NCBI GenBank assembly: GCA_949128115.1 | Contig: OX421964.1 | Span: 20,422,892 to 20,486,891 of the forward strand | Source: Anaspis maculata | Lineage: Eukaryota > Arthropoda > Insecta > Coleoptera > Scraptiidae | Reading direction: 5' to 3' | Length of the DNA: 64,000 nt | Part shown: piece after piece, positions 1 through 11,200 of the stretch | Numbering within the stretch: the first letter of the stretch is position 1 | Layout: every line of letters begins with the position of its first letter | Program-made: the position numbers and the translations under genes | The notes under the pieces: model-generated | What the model saw: the letters and a program-made list of their open reading frames with translations, nothing else | The model's database searches: none | What the model was told of the DNA's origin: nothing

Positions 1-57
1 AAGAGGAAATCGGGGAAGGTGAAGATTTCCAAGCCGCCGAGTCCACAAACCGAACAG
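1..57 (+). CDS. Partial internal exon of an unidentified host gene, ending at a splice donor
   Basis: The first 57 bases read in frame 1 as 19 basic and proline-containing residues (KRKSGKVKISKPPSPQTEQ). They end in CAG followed by GTATGT, a strong 5' splice site. Frame 2 hits a stop early. Frame 3 is also open here, but it runs into a stop soon after the acceptor at 7436. Frame 1 ends exactly on a codon boundary and joins without a break to the long frame of the exon at 7436, so I infer that both belong to one gene with a phase-0 intron. I do not recognise the protein. The exon start lies outside the window. Confidence 0.55.
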
Positions 58-95
58 GTATGTTTTTTTTTTTGGGGTAAAGATACAACAATATA

Positions 96-1553
96 GTGCG
101 GCGGTTAGTAAGAACCACCTTGCATTTTGTGATAAAAGCATGAAATTTGGCACATACGCTCTACAGACTGTCCTTTACTATTTACGAGGTGGACCCACGA
201 TGGAACCGCCGTGCAGCTGTCGGAATTGCCATTTGCCTACCTTCCAGGGGCAAAAACTGAAGTCGATTATCGAGCTGATTCAAAAGTGACGTCTATCAAT
301 GCAGTAGACCTTCACAGTATAACTTCACCAAAACAGATGTCAATATTACAAAAGGAGGGAGAATGGGAGGGGATAGTTCTAGCCATGGCACAGATTTTTT
401 TAATAGTTAATTTCGGACCTAATTGACAAGTTTGGTGTCGTTTCCGACTAAATTACATCTTCTGAGTTCAAATTGAGTGTTGTGATTGCAGTTTGAAAAA
501 AATTTTTTGTTTTGTTGAAAAAAATATATTTCAGAAAAAAATCTTAGTCTTTTTTTATTTTGACATTGATCCTAATTCCGGGCATTCGAAGTGGAAATCC
601 TTATTTAGTTCACCTCTTCAAAGCTTCCTGTACCTAAGAACCATGTACGAGACCTGATTTTCACTTTGACAAGATCGTGAGCCTCATTTGTTCCTAAAGT
701 CGTAGAAGTAATATCCAATAATTTTATTAATTTTCATGTACGAATAGAGGTGTGCGTGCAAAGCCTTGCAGTTTGTGATAAAAGCTTGAAACTTGGCATA
801 CATGGTCTATGGACTGTCCTTTACAATATAAGAGGTGCACCCATGACGTAACCGCCGTGCAGCTGTCAGAATCGCCGCGATACCTTTGCACGCACACTTC
901 CATTCGTACATGAAAATGATTGCATAGTACTTTTACGACTTCAGGAACAAATGAGGCTCACGAACTTGTCAAAGTAAAAATCAGGTCTCGTACATGGTTT
1001 TCATGTGCAGGAAGCTTTGAAGAACTGAACTAAATAACGATTTCCACTTCGAATGCCTTGAATTAGAATAAAAGTCAAAATGAAAAAAGCCTAAATTTTT
1101 TTTCTGAAATATATTTTTTTTACAGAACAAAATCTTTTTTTTTCAAACTGCAATTACAACATTCAATTTGAATTCAGAAGATGTGATTCAGTCGGAAACG
1201 ATACCAAACTTATCAATTTGGTCCGAAATAACCAAATAAAAAAATCTGTGCCGCGGCTAGAACTATCCCCTCCCATTTCCCCTCCTCTTGTAATATTGAC
1301 ATCTGTTTTGGTGAACTTATATTGTGGAGGTCTACTGCATTGATTGACGTCACTTTCGAATCAGCTTGATAACCGACTTTAGTTTTTGCCCCTGGAAGGT
1401 AGGCAAATGATAATTCTGACAGTTGCACGGCGGTTCCATCGTGGGTCCGCCTCGTAAATGGCAAAGGAGAGTCTGTAGAGCGTATATGCCAAATTTCATG
1501 CTTTTATCACAGAATGCAAGGTTTCTCTGAAAAGTGGTCGTTAACCGCCGCAC
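96..1553. mobile_element. TA-flanked foldback element, 1.46 kb, with a terminal module copied into its loop
   Basis: Bases 96-~765 are the near reverse complement of ~885-1553. The ends read GTGCGGCGG and CCGCCGCAC, each bordered by TA (94-95 and 1554-1555), the target duplication of Tc1/mariner-superfamily elements. The loop (~766-884) is not unique: it carries a diverged copy of the outer end (compare 119-230), so the order is module, arm, module, inverted arm, inverted module. The two arms give mirrored small reading frames (around 211-426 and 1213-1464) that I take as repeat shadows, not genes. There is no transposase, so it is non-autonomous. Confidence 0.85.
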
Positions 1554-1555
1554 TA

Positions 1556-3104
1556 ATAGGTGCTTTCCTTTTACAACCTAAACTAAGTATTCTGACCTAA
1601 GTTGTTAGTGGTCTCTTACTTTCGCGCATGTGATCTCTCGCTTTTTCTTTGTCTAACTTAGATCAAATCAGTGAGTTTTGTGGTAGAAGGAAAGCACCTA
1701 ATATTAGGTACCTACAATGTTGAAAAATTTGAGATGTAATAATTCCGAGTAAAAGTGATTTCTGAATACCTTTAAGCGTCGTTTATAATTCAGACTTTAG
1801 AGTTCTTGCTGTGCCAATGATGCAGCGAGATTTGATGTGCTGAACCATGCTATTGAACAGACTGTTCGTGAACAGTTGCATACTGTCACCTCAAGAATGA
1901 TGTTCATTTTGATAAAAAAGTATGAGTTGGTAACGACGGATATTCTACTGTTTTCCAAAAAAGCGCAACACCATGAACCCATTGACCGATTTTTTTTTTA
2001 AATTTATTGAAAATAAAACAAAGAATAAAATTTGAAAACTGTTTAGTCAGTTTTACGAAGAAATATTAGCAATGTTTTAGGTCTCCCCGACTTTTTGGTG
2101 CTAGTTAACACTGCGAGACATGGTTTCTATTAAGTTTTTGTTAGCAGTTTATAGGAGGTCATGTTATGCTTCTTGTATCCCCAGCAGACGGAGACACTCA
2201 AGGTTGGTAGGGTGGGGGAAGGAAGTAATAGCCTCAATCTTTCTCCCGTCATATCCCATACGTTTTTAATTAGTGGTGAGCCCGGTGATCGCGCAGGCCA
2301 TGGAAGCAAGTTAACGTAGTCTACTTCTAAAAACTGTGTTGATATTCTTTCCGTATGGTTCCGTATTATCTTTCTGAGAAATGAAGGTCAGAAAGTAACG
2401 ATAGGAATAGAGGTAACAAAAACAAAGAAATTTCGAGCACCAATGATGGTACTGACTGAGATTAGGCATCTTCGGGCTGCAGAGCAATTGTTTCCGACTG
2501 CTCAAATCAAGTTGTCTGTCATCGATCTCTGACAAACATCATCCAAAGACGTCCATTTTCAAGAAAAGTGGAAGCTCGACAATGACCAGTCCAATTTTGT
2601 TGACGGTAGATCTTCTTCTAACCCCATCTCCCTCACCACGGAAACGGTGAAGGTCGTCGGACTCTAAAATTTCCTGAACGCATTATTTGAAAAAGTTCCA
2701 ACATCAACTAGCCACCAAGTTCATGCCATTTCAACCCTGCGGACTACTTCGTCTGAGGTTATGCAGAATCTCTGGTCCATGCAAATAATTCACAAACCCA
2801 GAGCTTAAACGCAACATTCAACGCACTATTGAGGATATTCCACTGATATGAGCAAAACATTTATACAAAATTGGGCTTCGAAAGCGCACTTGATGAGGCA
2901 AAGAAAATTACAGAATTTTGGGAAAATAACGGCGTTGATTGACCTCCAAAAATGAATAAAAATTGACATATTTTCTCACCTGTACTTTTCGATTTATTCC
3001 ATTTCAAATTTCGGACATACTCACTGGAAAGCCGTTCACATAGCACATGTCGACAACTAGCTGCCAAGACGTAACTATTAAGCTAGCATCGCATCATTAG
3101 TACC
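1556..3104. other. Intronic sequence, nothing recognised
   Basis: AT-rich sequence with only short, unsupported reading frames. I see no conserved motif, RNA gene or clear repeat boundary. Confidence 0.5.
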
Positions 3105-3375
3105 AACACAACACATTTTTTTCTATATAGCTGACTCTATTAGAAGAAGCCGTGAAATTGATTATACCGTATGATCAAAAACTTTTCCACTTGCGGTAGG
3201 CTGTGCCCTGGGCATTGGCAAGCAAACAAGGCTGATTTTGGCCGGGCCACAGCCTACCGCAAGTAGAAAAGTTTTTAATCATACGGTACTTACCTATACC
3301 AGTGTTGTCCCTCCCTGTTAGTGAGTGAGATCCGGTCAGTTGAAACAACGACAAAGTATAGCCCTCTATGCCAGT
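3105..3375. repeat. Direct repeat copy A (possible LTR remnant), interrupted by a MITE
   Basis: It starts near CAACACAACACATTTTTT and continues with CCAGTGTTGTCCC and AAGTATAGCCCT. The same blocks, in the same order and strand, recur at 5982-6083. The two copies flank the decayed gypsy pol, so they could be remnants of its LTRs. No clean TG...CA ends are visible. The 120-bp MITE at 3167-3286 sits inside this copy. Confidence 0.45.
3167..3286. mobile_element. 120-bp foldback MITE, copy 1 of 3
   Basis: Near-perfect palindrome starting CCGTATGATCAAAAACTTTT, with its inverse at the other end, flanked by TA at 3165-3166 and 3287-3288. Copies of identical length lie at 15168-15287 and 41452-41571. 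The length and TA duplication fit a Tc1/mariner-type MITE. Confidence 0.9.
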
Positions 3376-4229
3376 GTGTCCCAGATTCGAGCCTCCACTA
3401 TGGGTAACTTCGTTATTATAGGAGATACAAAATCAGTTGAATTGTGAAGTTTTCCAGAATTTAATATCTATTTTAGTTCTGCAAAAAGATTATGATTATC
3501 TCCTTTGATTTTTGGGATATCTGTGAAAAACACTTTTTTGAAGTGCGCGTAATGGTTCTATCAGTTTTCTCCGATCTTTTATTATTTCCAAGGTAAGACT
3601 ATCAACTTTTGTTTTTCTTATGGATGTCAGTTGTTCTTTCAAATAACATTTTGTGTATCACAACCTGTCAAAAAAATATAAAAAAAAATTGAAAAATGAA
3701 AAGAAATAAAAAAAAAAAAATAAATGAGAATTCACCAAAAACTTTGCTGTCAACAGCTTTGCTGTCAAAAGCTTTGACTCTCATAATAACCGAGTGCTCT
3801 TCGACTCAGTAGCGTCACTCCATGTTGTACGTCAATAAGTTTATCTGAATCAGCATTTCAAAAAAATCAATCTAAAAAGGCTTATCGTTACCAAATTGAC
3901 GAGAAACTCGAAATACTCGAAACTTACATTCGGGCAAACATAATGCGGATTGCGGACGTTGTAAAAACTGAAAACACCCAAATTTTCTGAATTAAAATCA
4001 AACAAAACTAGTGAAAACGAAACTGTATTTGAAGTGAATCAAACACAAAAATATGAACATCAACGTAATCAATGAAAGTGTTTGATGTGAGCCCCGTTTT
4101 GTTGGATGTTTCTCTCACATCGACCTCTGACAAAGCTCCCAGATGTTTATGCAAAATCCTCGGGAAAATCGATCTAGTGAGAAAATAATTTATTCGGGAG
4201 ATCCTTTTCACATGACATGACATTTTCTG

Positions 4230-5984
4230 TTAGACGCATGACGTAGTCGGTTTGCTGTTGCTGTCATGACGGGTATATTTATTTTTTTTATGACCAAAAA
4301 TTGTCAATAACGGTTCATGGTCAGTGACGATGATAAACCTTTGACCGAAAAGATATTTGTGTAATTTCTTGAGAGCAAAAATCGTTGCGAGAGCCTCACG
4401 ATATATCTGTGAATAACCTTGCTGAGCTTTTGACAAAGTCTTCAAAGCGAAAGCAATCGGTTTTCCTTCACCTTCGACGATGTGAGAAATGACGAATCCC
4501 ACTCCGTAAAGAGACGCATCCGCGGTCACGATAATCTGCTTTCAGGGAGGAAAAGGTATCAAAACACTGTCTTGAGTCAAAAGTTTCTCGCTTTTCCACG
4601 AGCTTCTGTCCAAACAAACCTGCTGTTTTTCTCTTCCAGCTCATACAACGGTTCCAGCTTTGACGATGTCATCTCTCAAGATCTCAAGACGTCTTCGTGA
4701 CGCCGGTGGTTGAGTGGCTGCCTGCGGCCATGGAGGCTTCGGGTTCGATTCCCGGTAATGTCTGGCTGTTTGTGTTGTCCGATTGACCATTTTTCTGGAT
4801 GTAACAGTGTTAATAATGAAGGGCAAATCTCCTATGGCCAGTGCAGGCCGAGAAAGAGGAGAACATTTACTTATTTAAAAGTACGATTTCAACTGCGACA
4901 AATTTTTTGGCCATGGCGCTTTTTCAATAGCCTCTAGCTTCGATTTCCAAGGTTTGATTCGTTTATAAGAGACCTCATGACCTAACATTTCTATTTTATC
5001 AGAGAATAATTTACATTTCCTCGGATTGATGCGAATATTGTGCGAATCCAACAATACAATCTTCCAGGTCCTTCCCTGTTATGGTCACATCATCAATGTA
5101 ACACGCTGTGTTCAGTATGTCTTGCAGGACCGCATCCATGACCGACTAGAATTGTACCCCAGCACATGCGATTCCGTATGGAAGTCTTGTATACGAGAAA
5201 AGACCTAGATGAGTATTGATTGCCAAATATTTCTTGGAAGACCCTTTTACTTTGAGTTGAAGAAAGGCATTGATCAAATCCAACACCGTAAAAACTTAAC
5301 CATGACCTCGACCATGACCAACCAATTTTTGTCGACAATTTCGTCGATTCTTGGAAAAGGGTTGTGATTTTTCATGACATAGGAATTCAGACTGACTTTG
5401 AAGTCTACGCATAAATCAGACCGATTTCTCAGCGCTCTTCTTTTATACCACTACTATGGGACTAGCCCACTCGTTGTAATGTACAGGTTCCAGGATGCAA
5501 TTTTTTTTGCAACTCCCCTAATTGACGTTCTACTGGTTCACTAAGGGCGTTGGGAAGAGGATACGGATGGCAGAAAACAGAGACGGAAAATTATTTCCCA
5601 TTTTTCCCATTCATCACTTTGATTCATTACCTTTTTCACATTCAAGAAGTACTGTTTCTAATCGGGTTTGATTATATCTATCCGAGACTTACCCAATAAC
5701 GATTTACCAATACCTATTTTAACATTTACATGAATTTTTCCCAATACATTTATGAAATTCCCTGATACAGACTTTACTCTCGTCTTACTTCTAGAAATTT
5801 TACAAATATGAAAACAGTTTTTGTGATCATTCAAGTCGATCAAACTCACGTAAGCTCCTGTGTCCCCTTCAGACTCGATCTTCTTCTTGTTGGCTGTGAC
5901 TGACATCGTAAATTCCTCTATTTTTCTGATATTGATCTTCTTCACAACACAAGTAGGTAAGCATAGCATAATTCGAAGCAACAC
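4230..5984 (-). pseudogene. Decayed Ty3/gypsy-type pol (protease, reverse transcriptase, RNase H)
   Basis: On the minus strand the domains run in pol order. A retropepsin-like piece with the active-site motif DTGA lies in the frame 5984-5658. A reverse transcriptase follows, with the catalytic YIDD box at 5100-5089. An RNase H-type piece covers about 4529-4230 (TADASLYGVG, then TDHEPL). The reading frame changes several times and stops interrupt it; a SINE separates the RT and RNase H parts. No gag, integrase or env is recognisable. The element is dead. Direct repeats at 3105-3375 and 5982-6083 may be LTR remnants. The domain order and motifs are seen in the sequence; gypsy assignment rests on family knowledge. 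Confidence 0.8.
4700..4870 (+). mobile_element. tRNA-derived SINE inserted in gypsy pol
   Basis: The head has a pol III A-box-like TGGTTGAGTGGC and a B-box GGTTCGATTCC near 4741-4751. The 3' part contains CTCCTATGGCC, a GTGCAGGCCGA block and GAGGAGAAC, and ends in ATTTACTTATTTA. The same 3' blocks occur in the SINE at 8945-9214, so both belong to one family or share a 3' tail. It separates the RT and RNase H portions of the host element. I could not find a clean target duplication. Confidence 0.75.
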
Positions 5985-6083
5985 AACATATTTTTCCTAT
6001 AGCTCACTCTAATTCACCAGTGTTGTCCCTGTTAGTGGGTGAGATGTGGTCAGTTGGAACAACAATAAAGTATAGCCCTTGAT
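5982..6083. repeat. Direct repeat copy B (possible LTR remnant)
   Basis: Shares the CAACACAACA, CCAGTGTTGTCCC and AAGTATAGCCCT blocks with 3105-3375 in the same orientation, but lacks the segment around the MITE. It abuts the protease end of the gypsy relic. Confidence 0.45.
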
Positions 6084-7435
6084 ATGGAAGGGTTACAAAT
6101 GTAATCTGCCAGAACATCGAACAGAAAATTTTGGTATTTGATAGATTTTGGCCATGTATTCTGAGAACATTGTCTTGTACGTAAGTGAAGGAATGTTATG
6201 TTGGTAATGGTGCATGGTGCATCATGGGTATATGCGAGTACCAATTATGACTGAGTTGGAGTCGATCAAAAAACGGAACAGACTGATGGTGGTTATAGGT
6301 TTGACAGTCTTCAAAAAACTGCCTTATACATGACAAATTCATGCATGACGTAACAACGCTAAAGCCAACATTCTGGGAAATCGTGGAGTCAAGTTACGCA
6401 CACACGACAGAGAGGCAGGCGTATGCAGTTCGATTTAGAAGATTGTGTAGACTTCTAAATGGATTTCTAGATAATGCAAACGTTTAAATTGTTCATCTCT
6501 GTACTTAAGACCTATTTTTTTTTCGACGTAATTTCATTTCCGATTCAGTGACTCGCTGACGTCTTAAAGACGTGATCATACTTTACGTCAAGTAAGACGA
6601 CGCGATTGACGTTGACGAACACATAGGTACCTCAAAAACACGTCAATTTGACGTGATTTTGCTTGCTGGGTCCCTACCCATTGTGGGGTTTTCAACTACA
6701 AAACAAAATTAAAAGCAAAACTCACACTACGGAGACTACCATTATACTAATAATATTGTCATGGTAGTGACATAAGTGCCCTAGGTGGAAGTTCATCCCT
6801 TGAACATGAAAAGCAGGCACGTGTAGCCTAAGTATGGAAGTCGTCGAACCGTCCAAATCATCAGCAGACGCTAGGCCATTTCCGCAATGGAATAAAATGC
6901 AGACAAAGGTATTTGCATGGAGAACAAGTGTAGGTAGGTACCTACTTACGTCACTGACCTGATTTGGACGATTCGATAAAAAGTCTTGCAATTCAGGAAC
7001 ACGGGGCATTATGATTATTCATTGATTCGGTTGCGGTCATTGTCGTGGTCGATAGTCATCAGTACTGCTGGTGATTGATGTAGTTTATTCATTAGGGACT
7101 GAGGCTGTGCCCTACGTACAATGTATGCGTTCCCATTTACCACCTCACCGGTTTTATATGTGCTTACACAACAATAAAGAGCAAACTCCAGTTCACGGGT
7201 AGGAAAAAGGCCAGCCCTTCTCCTATGCGTGATTTTGACGTGGTATTATGACCGCTAGTTAACTCTGTTGGCTGGACTTCGCTATTCAAGCCTACGTCAA
7301 GTTTTGCCGGATTGACGTCATTTTTATGCGTAGGTAGTCAATTTAAAAAATGACGTCTATTCCCTCTGTGTGACTTGTTAAAAACAAATCTCTAATTTGA
7401 AAAGTTTGAATTTAGCAGGAAATCTATTTTTGTAG
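6084..7435. other. Distal intron, rich in ACGTCA/TGACGT motifs
   Basis: No gene seen. Two patches (about 6530-6660 and 7210-7370) contain many ACGTCA or TGACGT hexamers, which resemble CREB/ATF half sites. They may be parts of a repeat or regulatory sites of the surrounding gene; nothing decides between these. Confidence 0.35.
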
Positions 7436-7810
7436 GTCATCAGAGTCGACGTCACATCCAACGTGTCCTGCGAGGACTGCGTGCTGCATAAAATTAAAGG
7501 AGCGTCTCCTGTCGAAGGCTCCGCCGCCGGCGTCCGCGACGAAACCAAAACCACCCATCAGTCACCCATCACGGCCGACTTGATTGATGACGGCGAAAAT
7601 TCCAAGGACCGTCACCATCACCGCTGCCCCTCACCGGAAGACGCCGCCGCCGCCGCCACCACCGCCAAGAAGGAATTAAAACGAAATTTGAACGCAAACG
7701 AAGAAGATTCCCGGACCTCCGAAAATTGCCAGGAACACGCCATCAGCACCACCGACGACTTTATTATTGTGCGGTGCAGGCAATTAGCTTTGAGCCAAAG
7801 GAGGCGCTGA
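7436..7810 (+). CDS. Terminal exon of an unidentified host gene
   Basis: It begins after the acceptor TTTTTGTAG at 7435 with VIRVDVTSNVSCEDC and stays open for 124 codons to TGA at 7808-7810. The segment is clearly richer in G+C and more codon-like than its surroundings. Features: a CEDC cysteine pair at the start, a DRHHHRC stretch, a short alanine run (PEDAAAAA), a mixed-charge low-complexity middle, and an arginine-ending C terminus (ALSQRRR). No domain is recognised. An isolated reading would start at GTG 7463, but there is no ATG, which supports it being a spliced last exon continuing the exon at 1-57. What it does is unknown. Confidence 0.6.
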   Translation, partial: VIRVDVTSNVSCEDCVLHKIKGASPVEGSAAGVRDETKTTHQSPITADLIDDGENSKDRHHHRCPSPEDAAAAATTAKKELKRNLNANEEDSRTSENCQEHAISTTDDFIIVRCRQLALSQRRR

Positions 7811-8367
7811 TTTTTTATTCTTAGCATTCAGCCACACACAACACCTAATTAAAAAAGCTCATTAACGGGACAATAAGCCCTTTCCCCAGCCCCTGCTGCT
7901 GCTGCTCCTGCGATGCTCGATTTCCGAAGCCTTTGTAAAGGGTTACGAGAGGGTCGGCGGGTTCGCGTGGGAGCCGCGAGGTGGCGCCGCCGGTCCGCGG
8001 AGCTTCGCACGATCGCACGAATTTGAATTTTGTTGCGGTGCTGGCCCAGCGGCCCAGCTGATGGTTGTCGTCGCTGTTCAAACCTGTATTTTGTGAAGAA
8101 TTCGAGGTTTTTCGTAATGCTAATAAAGTGTATGATTAAGTAAGTATTCAGAGAGAGAGAGTGGGAGACACAAGAGAAAGAAAATGAGACGTACTTAATT
8201 GTGAAATTACTGCAAGTGGGACACGTGTATTGACTGTTTAAAAGTAAGATAGGTACCTATATAAAAATATATTTGTTAAGTTTGTAGTTATGAGGTTGAG
8301 TTTGAGGTGAAGGAGGAATGTTGAGTACTCAGTTGTATTACATATTATTATTGTTGTTGTCAATAAA
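7811..8367 (+). promoter_or_regulatory. Probable 3' UTR with two AATAAA poly(A) signals
   Basis: AATAAA occurs at 8122-8127 and 8362-8367 downstream of the last exon. The stretch also has a CTG-rich patch near 7890 and a GA repeat near 8150. Either signal could end the transcript. Confidence 0.45.
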
Positions 8368-8932
8368 ATAGTCTTGATAGCTTCTATTTGGTTTTACTGC
8401 GGAGTAAAAGCGGCGCGGCGCTTTTTTGCTTTGTATGCGACTAAGAGAGAAAATGAAGAATTATTATTGTTGACAATATTTGTTGCAAGGTTAGAGACAG
8501 TTTAAAATTAGCTGAATAATGCGTCAGTGTAGTTATTTTCGATCATTTCAGTTTCTTTGTACATTTTAATAGCATACGAATTTAAATAAATAGGTATTTT
8601 ATATGTAAACTGCGGCTCCACTCTATTCCAGATTGAATACGTTTTATATTTATTCATTTCATTCATAAAAGGTTGGCATAGATGAATTTAAATCAAATTC
8701 AAAATCTTGACTGCAAGGAGAGTTTCAAGACTTTCAAGGGGGGTTTCAGAGTTGAAATAAGTTAGACCTGGGGTTAGACCAAACAATAGTTATTCACGTG
8801 AAAAGTCTATAAAATCACATTCACACTCATTACAGTAAGAAACACAAAAACAGACAGTGATGTAATCAACTACGTTACTCACGTGTAGTCACCTAGACAA
8901 TAAGGTAGTCAATAGTAGACATACCCTCGGAT
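8368..8932. other. Intergenic, nothing recognised
   Basis: AT-rich sequence downstream of the host gene end. No supported coding, RNA or repeat feature. Confidence 0.5.
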
Positions 8933-9226
8933 ATACCCATCAAAAGTCGGCTGGGTGGCTCAGAAGCATAAACCAACGCGCTCACAACCCATATTCCAAC
9001 GCTTCCTCTCAGACCGAGGTTCGAATCCAGCCGGCGGAAGAAACTTTTCTGGGCCAAACACCGCTAAAAACGTTGAAATAATGGTGTTGTAGGAAATATG
9101 ATTGTGTATAATGAAACTGTTGTAGCGAAAATCTGAAATAAACGTGTCAAAACTCCTATGGCCGAATGCAAGGTCGAAAAGGAGAAAACAATATTTATTT
9201 ATTATTTATTTATCATACCCATCAAA
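8933..9226 (+). mobile_element. tRNA-derived SINE with 12-bp target site duplication
   Basis: ATACCCATCAAA occurs at 8933-8944 and again at 9215-9226, flanking a ~270-bp unit. The head has an A-box-like TGGCTCAGAAGC and a perfect B-box GGTTCGAATCC. The tail holds CTCCTATGGCC and GGTCGAAAAGGAGAAAACA and ends in TATTTATTTATTATTTATT. The 3' end matches the SINE at 4700-4870. It would be transcribed by RNA polymerase III and mobilised by a LINE with a matching tail, which I do not see in this window. It is not a functional tRNA gene, because the body does not fold into a tRNA. Confidence 0.88.
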
Positions 9227-9299
9227 GTTTTTTTTAGGAATCTAATTTCATATTCAACAAGTGTGAAAATAGATGAGTACATTTAAAATTGAATATTTA

Positions 9300-9593
9300 G
9301 AGTAGATAAATATTCTCTTTCAATCAAGAAGCCTGGGGTTGCGCCGAACGAACGCAGAAGGCATTTCCTCTTTGAATCTCTAGGCTTATTCGTTGGCGTA
9401 AAAACTAACGGGATCTTGGCTCCAGAGTCTTCGTGGCAATCCTAGACCCAATTTCGTCGATGAAACGAAGAGCTTCACTTTCCCACGAGCCCAGTGTTTC
9501 GAATCCGACGAAGTATCGTATATATGTTTTGAATCCCAGCAAAGTACATTTTACAATACATCTCTTGTACAGTTTTTTTTTTATGATATTCAC
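9300..9593 (-). pseudogene. Relic of a retroelement-associated C-terminal domain
   Basis: The minus-strand frame contains FVGFETLGSWESEALRFIDE and, after a stop, RQRISLEIQRGNA. This pattern (a VETLG-type motif, then an arginine-rich ISLAIQRGNA-type motif) is one I recall from the C-terminal region of open reading frames in multicopy invertebrate retroelements. It has stop codons and is short, so it is a fragment. The family assignment is from memory and uncertain. Confidence 0.4.
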
Positions 9594-9599
9594 ACTGTC

Positions 9600-10719
9600 A
9601 GTGTCATATTTAAGCTATTATAAGAGCTTTTTAGGAAGTTTACAAGAATTAGTAAACATGGTAGTAATACAGGGTCTTTTTTATGGATGTCATCATTTTA
9701 GTAGCCTTTCACGAGGAAAGTATTAAACTTATCAATGAGAGAATAATTAATTACATTGTATTGTAGCTTACAGTTTCGAGTTTTGTTCAACATAACAATC
9801 AAGTTTGTCGGTCATAAACTTCGTATGCACGACATGACAGAAGGAAATGCTGCAAATTTGAGATATTTTCGTTTGAAATTCAAAGTTTCTCGTTAATTTC
9901 AAACTTAATTTCATTGATATTGATGACACATATTGCTTAAATGTAGGTTTAGCGCAATTCTAACGTGGTGGCCACCATTTTCTTGAAGAGTCTGCAGCCT
10001 CAAACAAAGTTCCCTCCAAGTGTTTCGCAGCATCTCGGGCTTAGCTTCATACATCCTTTTCGTTTCAAGGCCATCTTGGCGCAAGCGTCAGCAGGGTGGT
10101 ACAAATTCTGACAGACGACAGTTAACGGCGACAGTTAACAGTTTTGACACATATTTTTAAGGTTATGTCATTTCAGAACGCGATTTGCTTAGAAAAGCAG
10201 CTTTCTTATTAATCCTGCACTGCAGAAGGACCTTATATGGTAATTCCATGCTCTAATCGTCCTAACAAGCCCAACTGGAAAACAAATTGTCAACACATCT
10301 ACTGTTCCAAATGTTCGTATCAATATTTACGAAGGAGTCGAAAAGTAATCAAAGTTGGAGCTCGTAATAGAAAATATTGGCAATATTTTGTACTTTTTAG
10401 GGGCGACACATATTGGCATTTTGCTAGGTATAGTTGGCAGTTACCGCTAGAGACAACCAGATGTACCCAGGGTAGTACAATCCTTCCATTTACATCTTAA
10501 GAGTGTTGTAAGTGTTTATATCATATCGCAGAGAAAGTCATTTGCAAAATCATCGCTTATGTTTTTACGTTTTGAAATTATATCGAATGTAAATAGTAAT
10601 ACAATGATGGGCTAATGGGTGGTTGAATATATCAATATCAAATACATAAAAAAGTTTTGTAGGTACCTAACATCGCTATCAATCACTTTCGCGTATATTG
10701 TAGTCGAATTTGTAGGTAC
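9600..10719. other. Intergenic, nothing recognised
   Basis: Short reading frames only (for example 10237-10500), without any domain or codon bias I can support. Confidence 0.45.
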
Positions 10720-11200
10720 CAACCTGTTCGAATATTCAATTACGCGCCGAAAATCTTACTCATTTGACAACCGAACGCAAGCGCACTGTAGTAGGAAAAT
10801 AGTGTATTGCAGGCATTTATTATTCTTTCTCTGAGATGATCGACGTCCCTGATCCTTTCTGAATACATCCGATCTTTGATGACACCTCAAAAGAAAAAAT
10901 CACAGGGGGCAATATCAGGTGAACGAGGTGGCCAAGAAATTGGGCCCCCTCTTCCTATCCAGCGATCTCTTCTCCATATGTCCAAAAAGTTTCGAACAGC
11001 TCGGCTCCAATGAGTAGGAGCGCCGTCTTGCTGAAACCACCAGTCATCAGCAGCCCCCTCCATTTCATTCACTAGGAAGTTCTGCAGCATGTCCAAGTAA
11101 TTTGCACCATTAATGGTTCACTCTTCGAAAAAGAAAGAATAACCCACAACGCGATTTTCTGTGAGTCCTCTTCCGTTCCTCTTCACTCGGAACGGATCGG
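10720..11200 (-). pseudogene. Tc1/mariner-superfamily transposase fragment
   Basis: The minus strand encodes NYLDMLQNFLVNEME, then the second catalytic aspartate motif FQQDGAPTHW, then SWPPRSPDIAPCDFF followed by GVIKDRMYS. These match the DDE core of mariner-like transposases common in insects. Stops interrupt it: one replaces the residue before TINGANYLD and one the tryptophan expected after CDFF. The N-terminal helix-turn-helix half is missing. It is inactive. Terminal inverted repeats were not found. Confidence 0.82.

Larger units (their letters stand above)
58..7435 (+). other. Inferred phase-0 intron carrying nested transposons
   Basis: It is bounded by CAG|GTATGT at 57/58 and by a T-rich stretch ending in TTTTTGTAG at 7435. 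It contains a foldback element (96-1553), a 120-bp MITE (3167-3286), a decayed gypsy pol (4230-5984) with a SINE in it, and unassigned AT-rich sequence. The intron call is inference from splice motifs and frame continuity. Confidence 0.5.

Noticed and set aside
5093..5338. 81-codon minus-strand frame as a separate gene
   Set aside because: It is one frame of the decayed reverse transcriptase of the gypsy relic.
8950..9025. Functional tRNA gene
   Set aside because: A- and B-boxes are present, but the body lacks tRNA stems and the unit has a SINE tail and target duplication.
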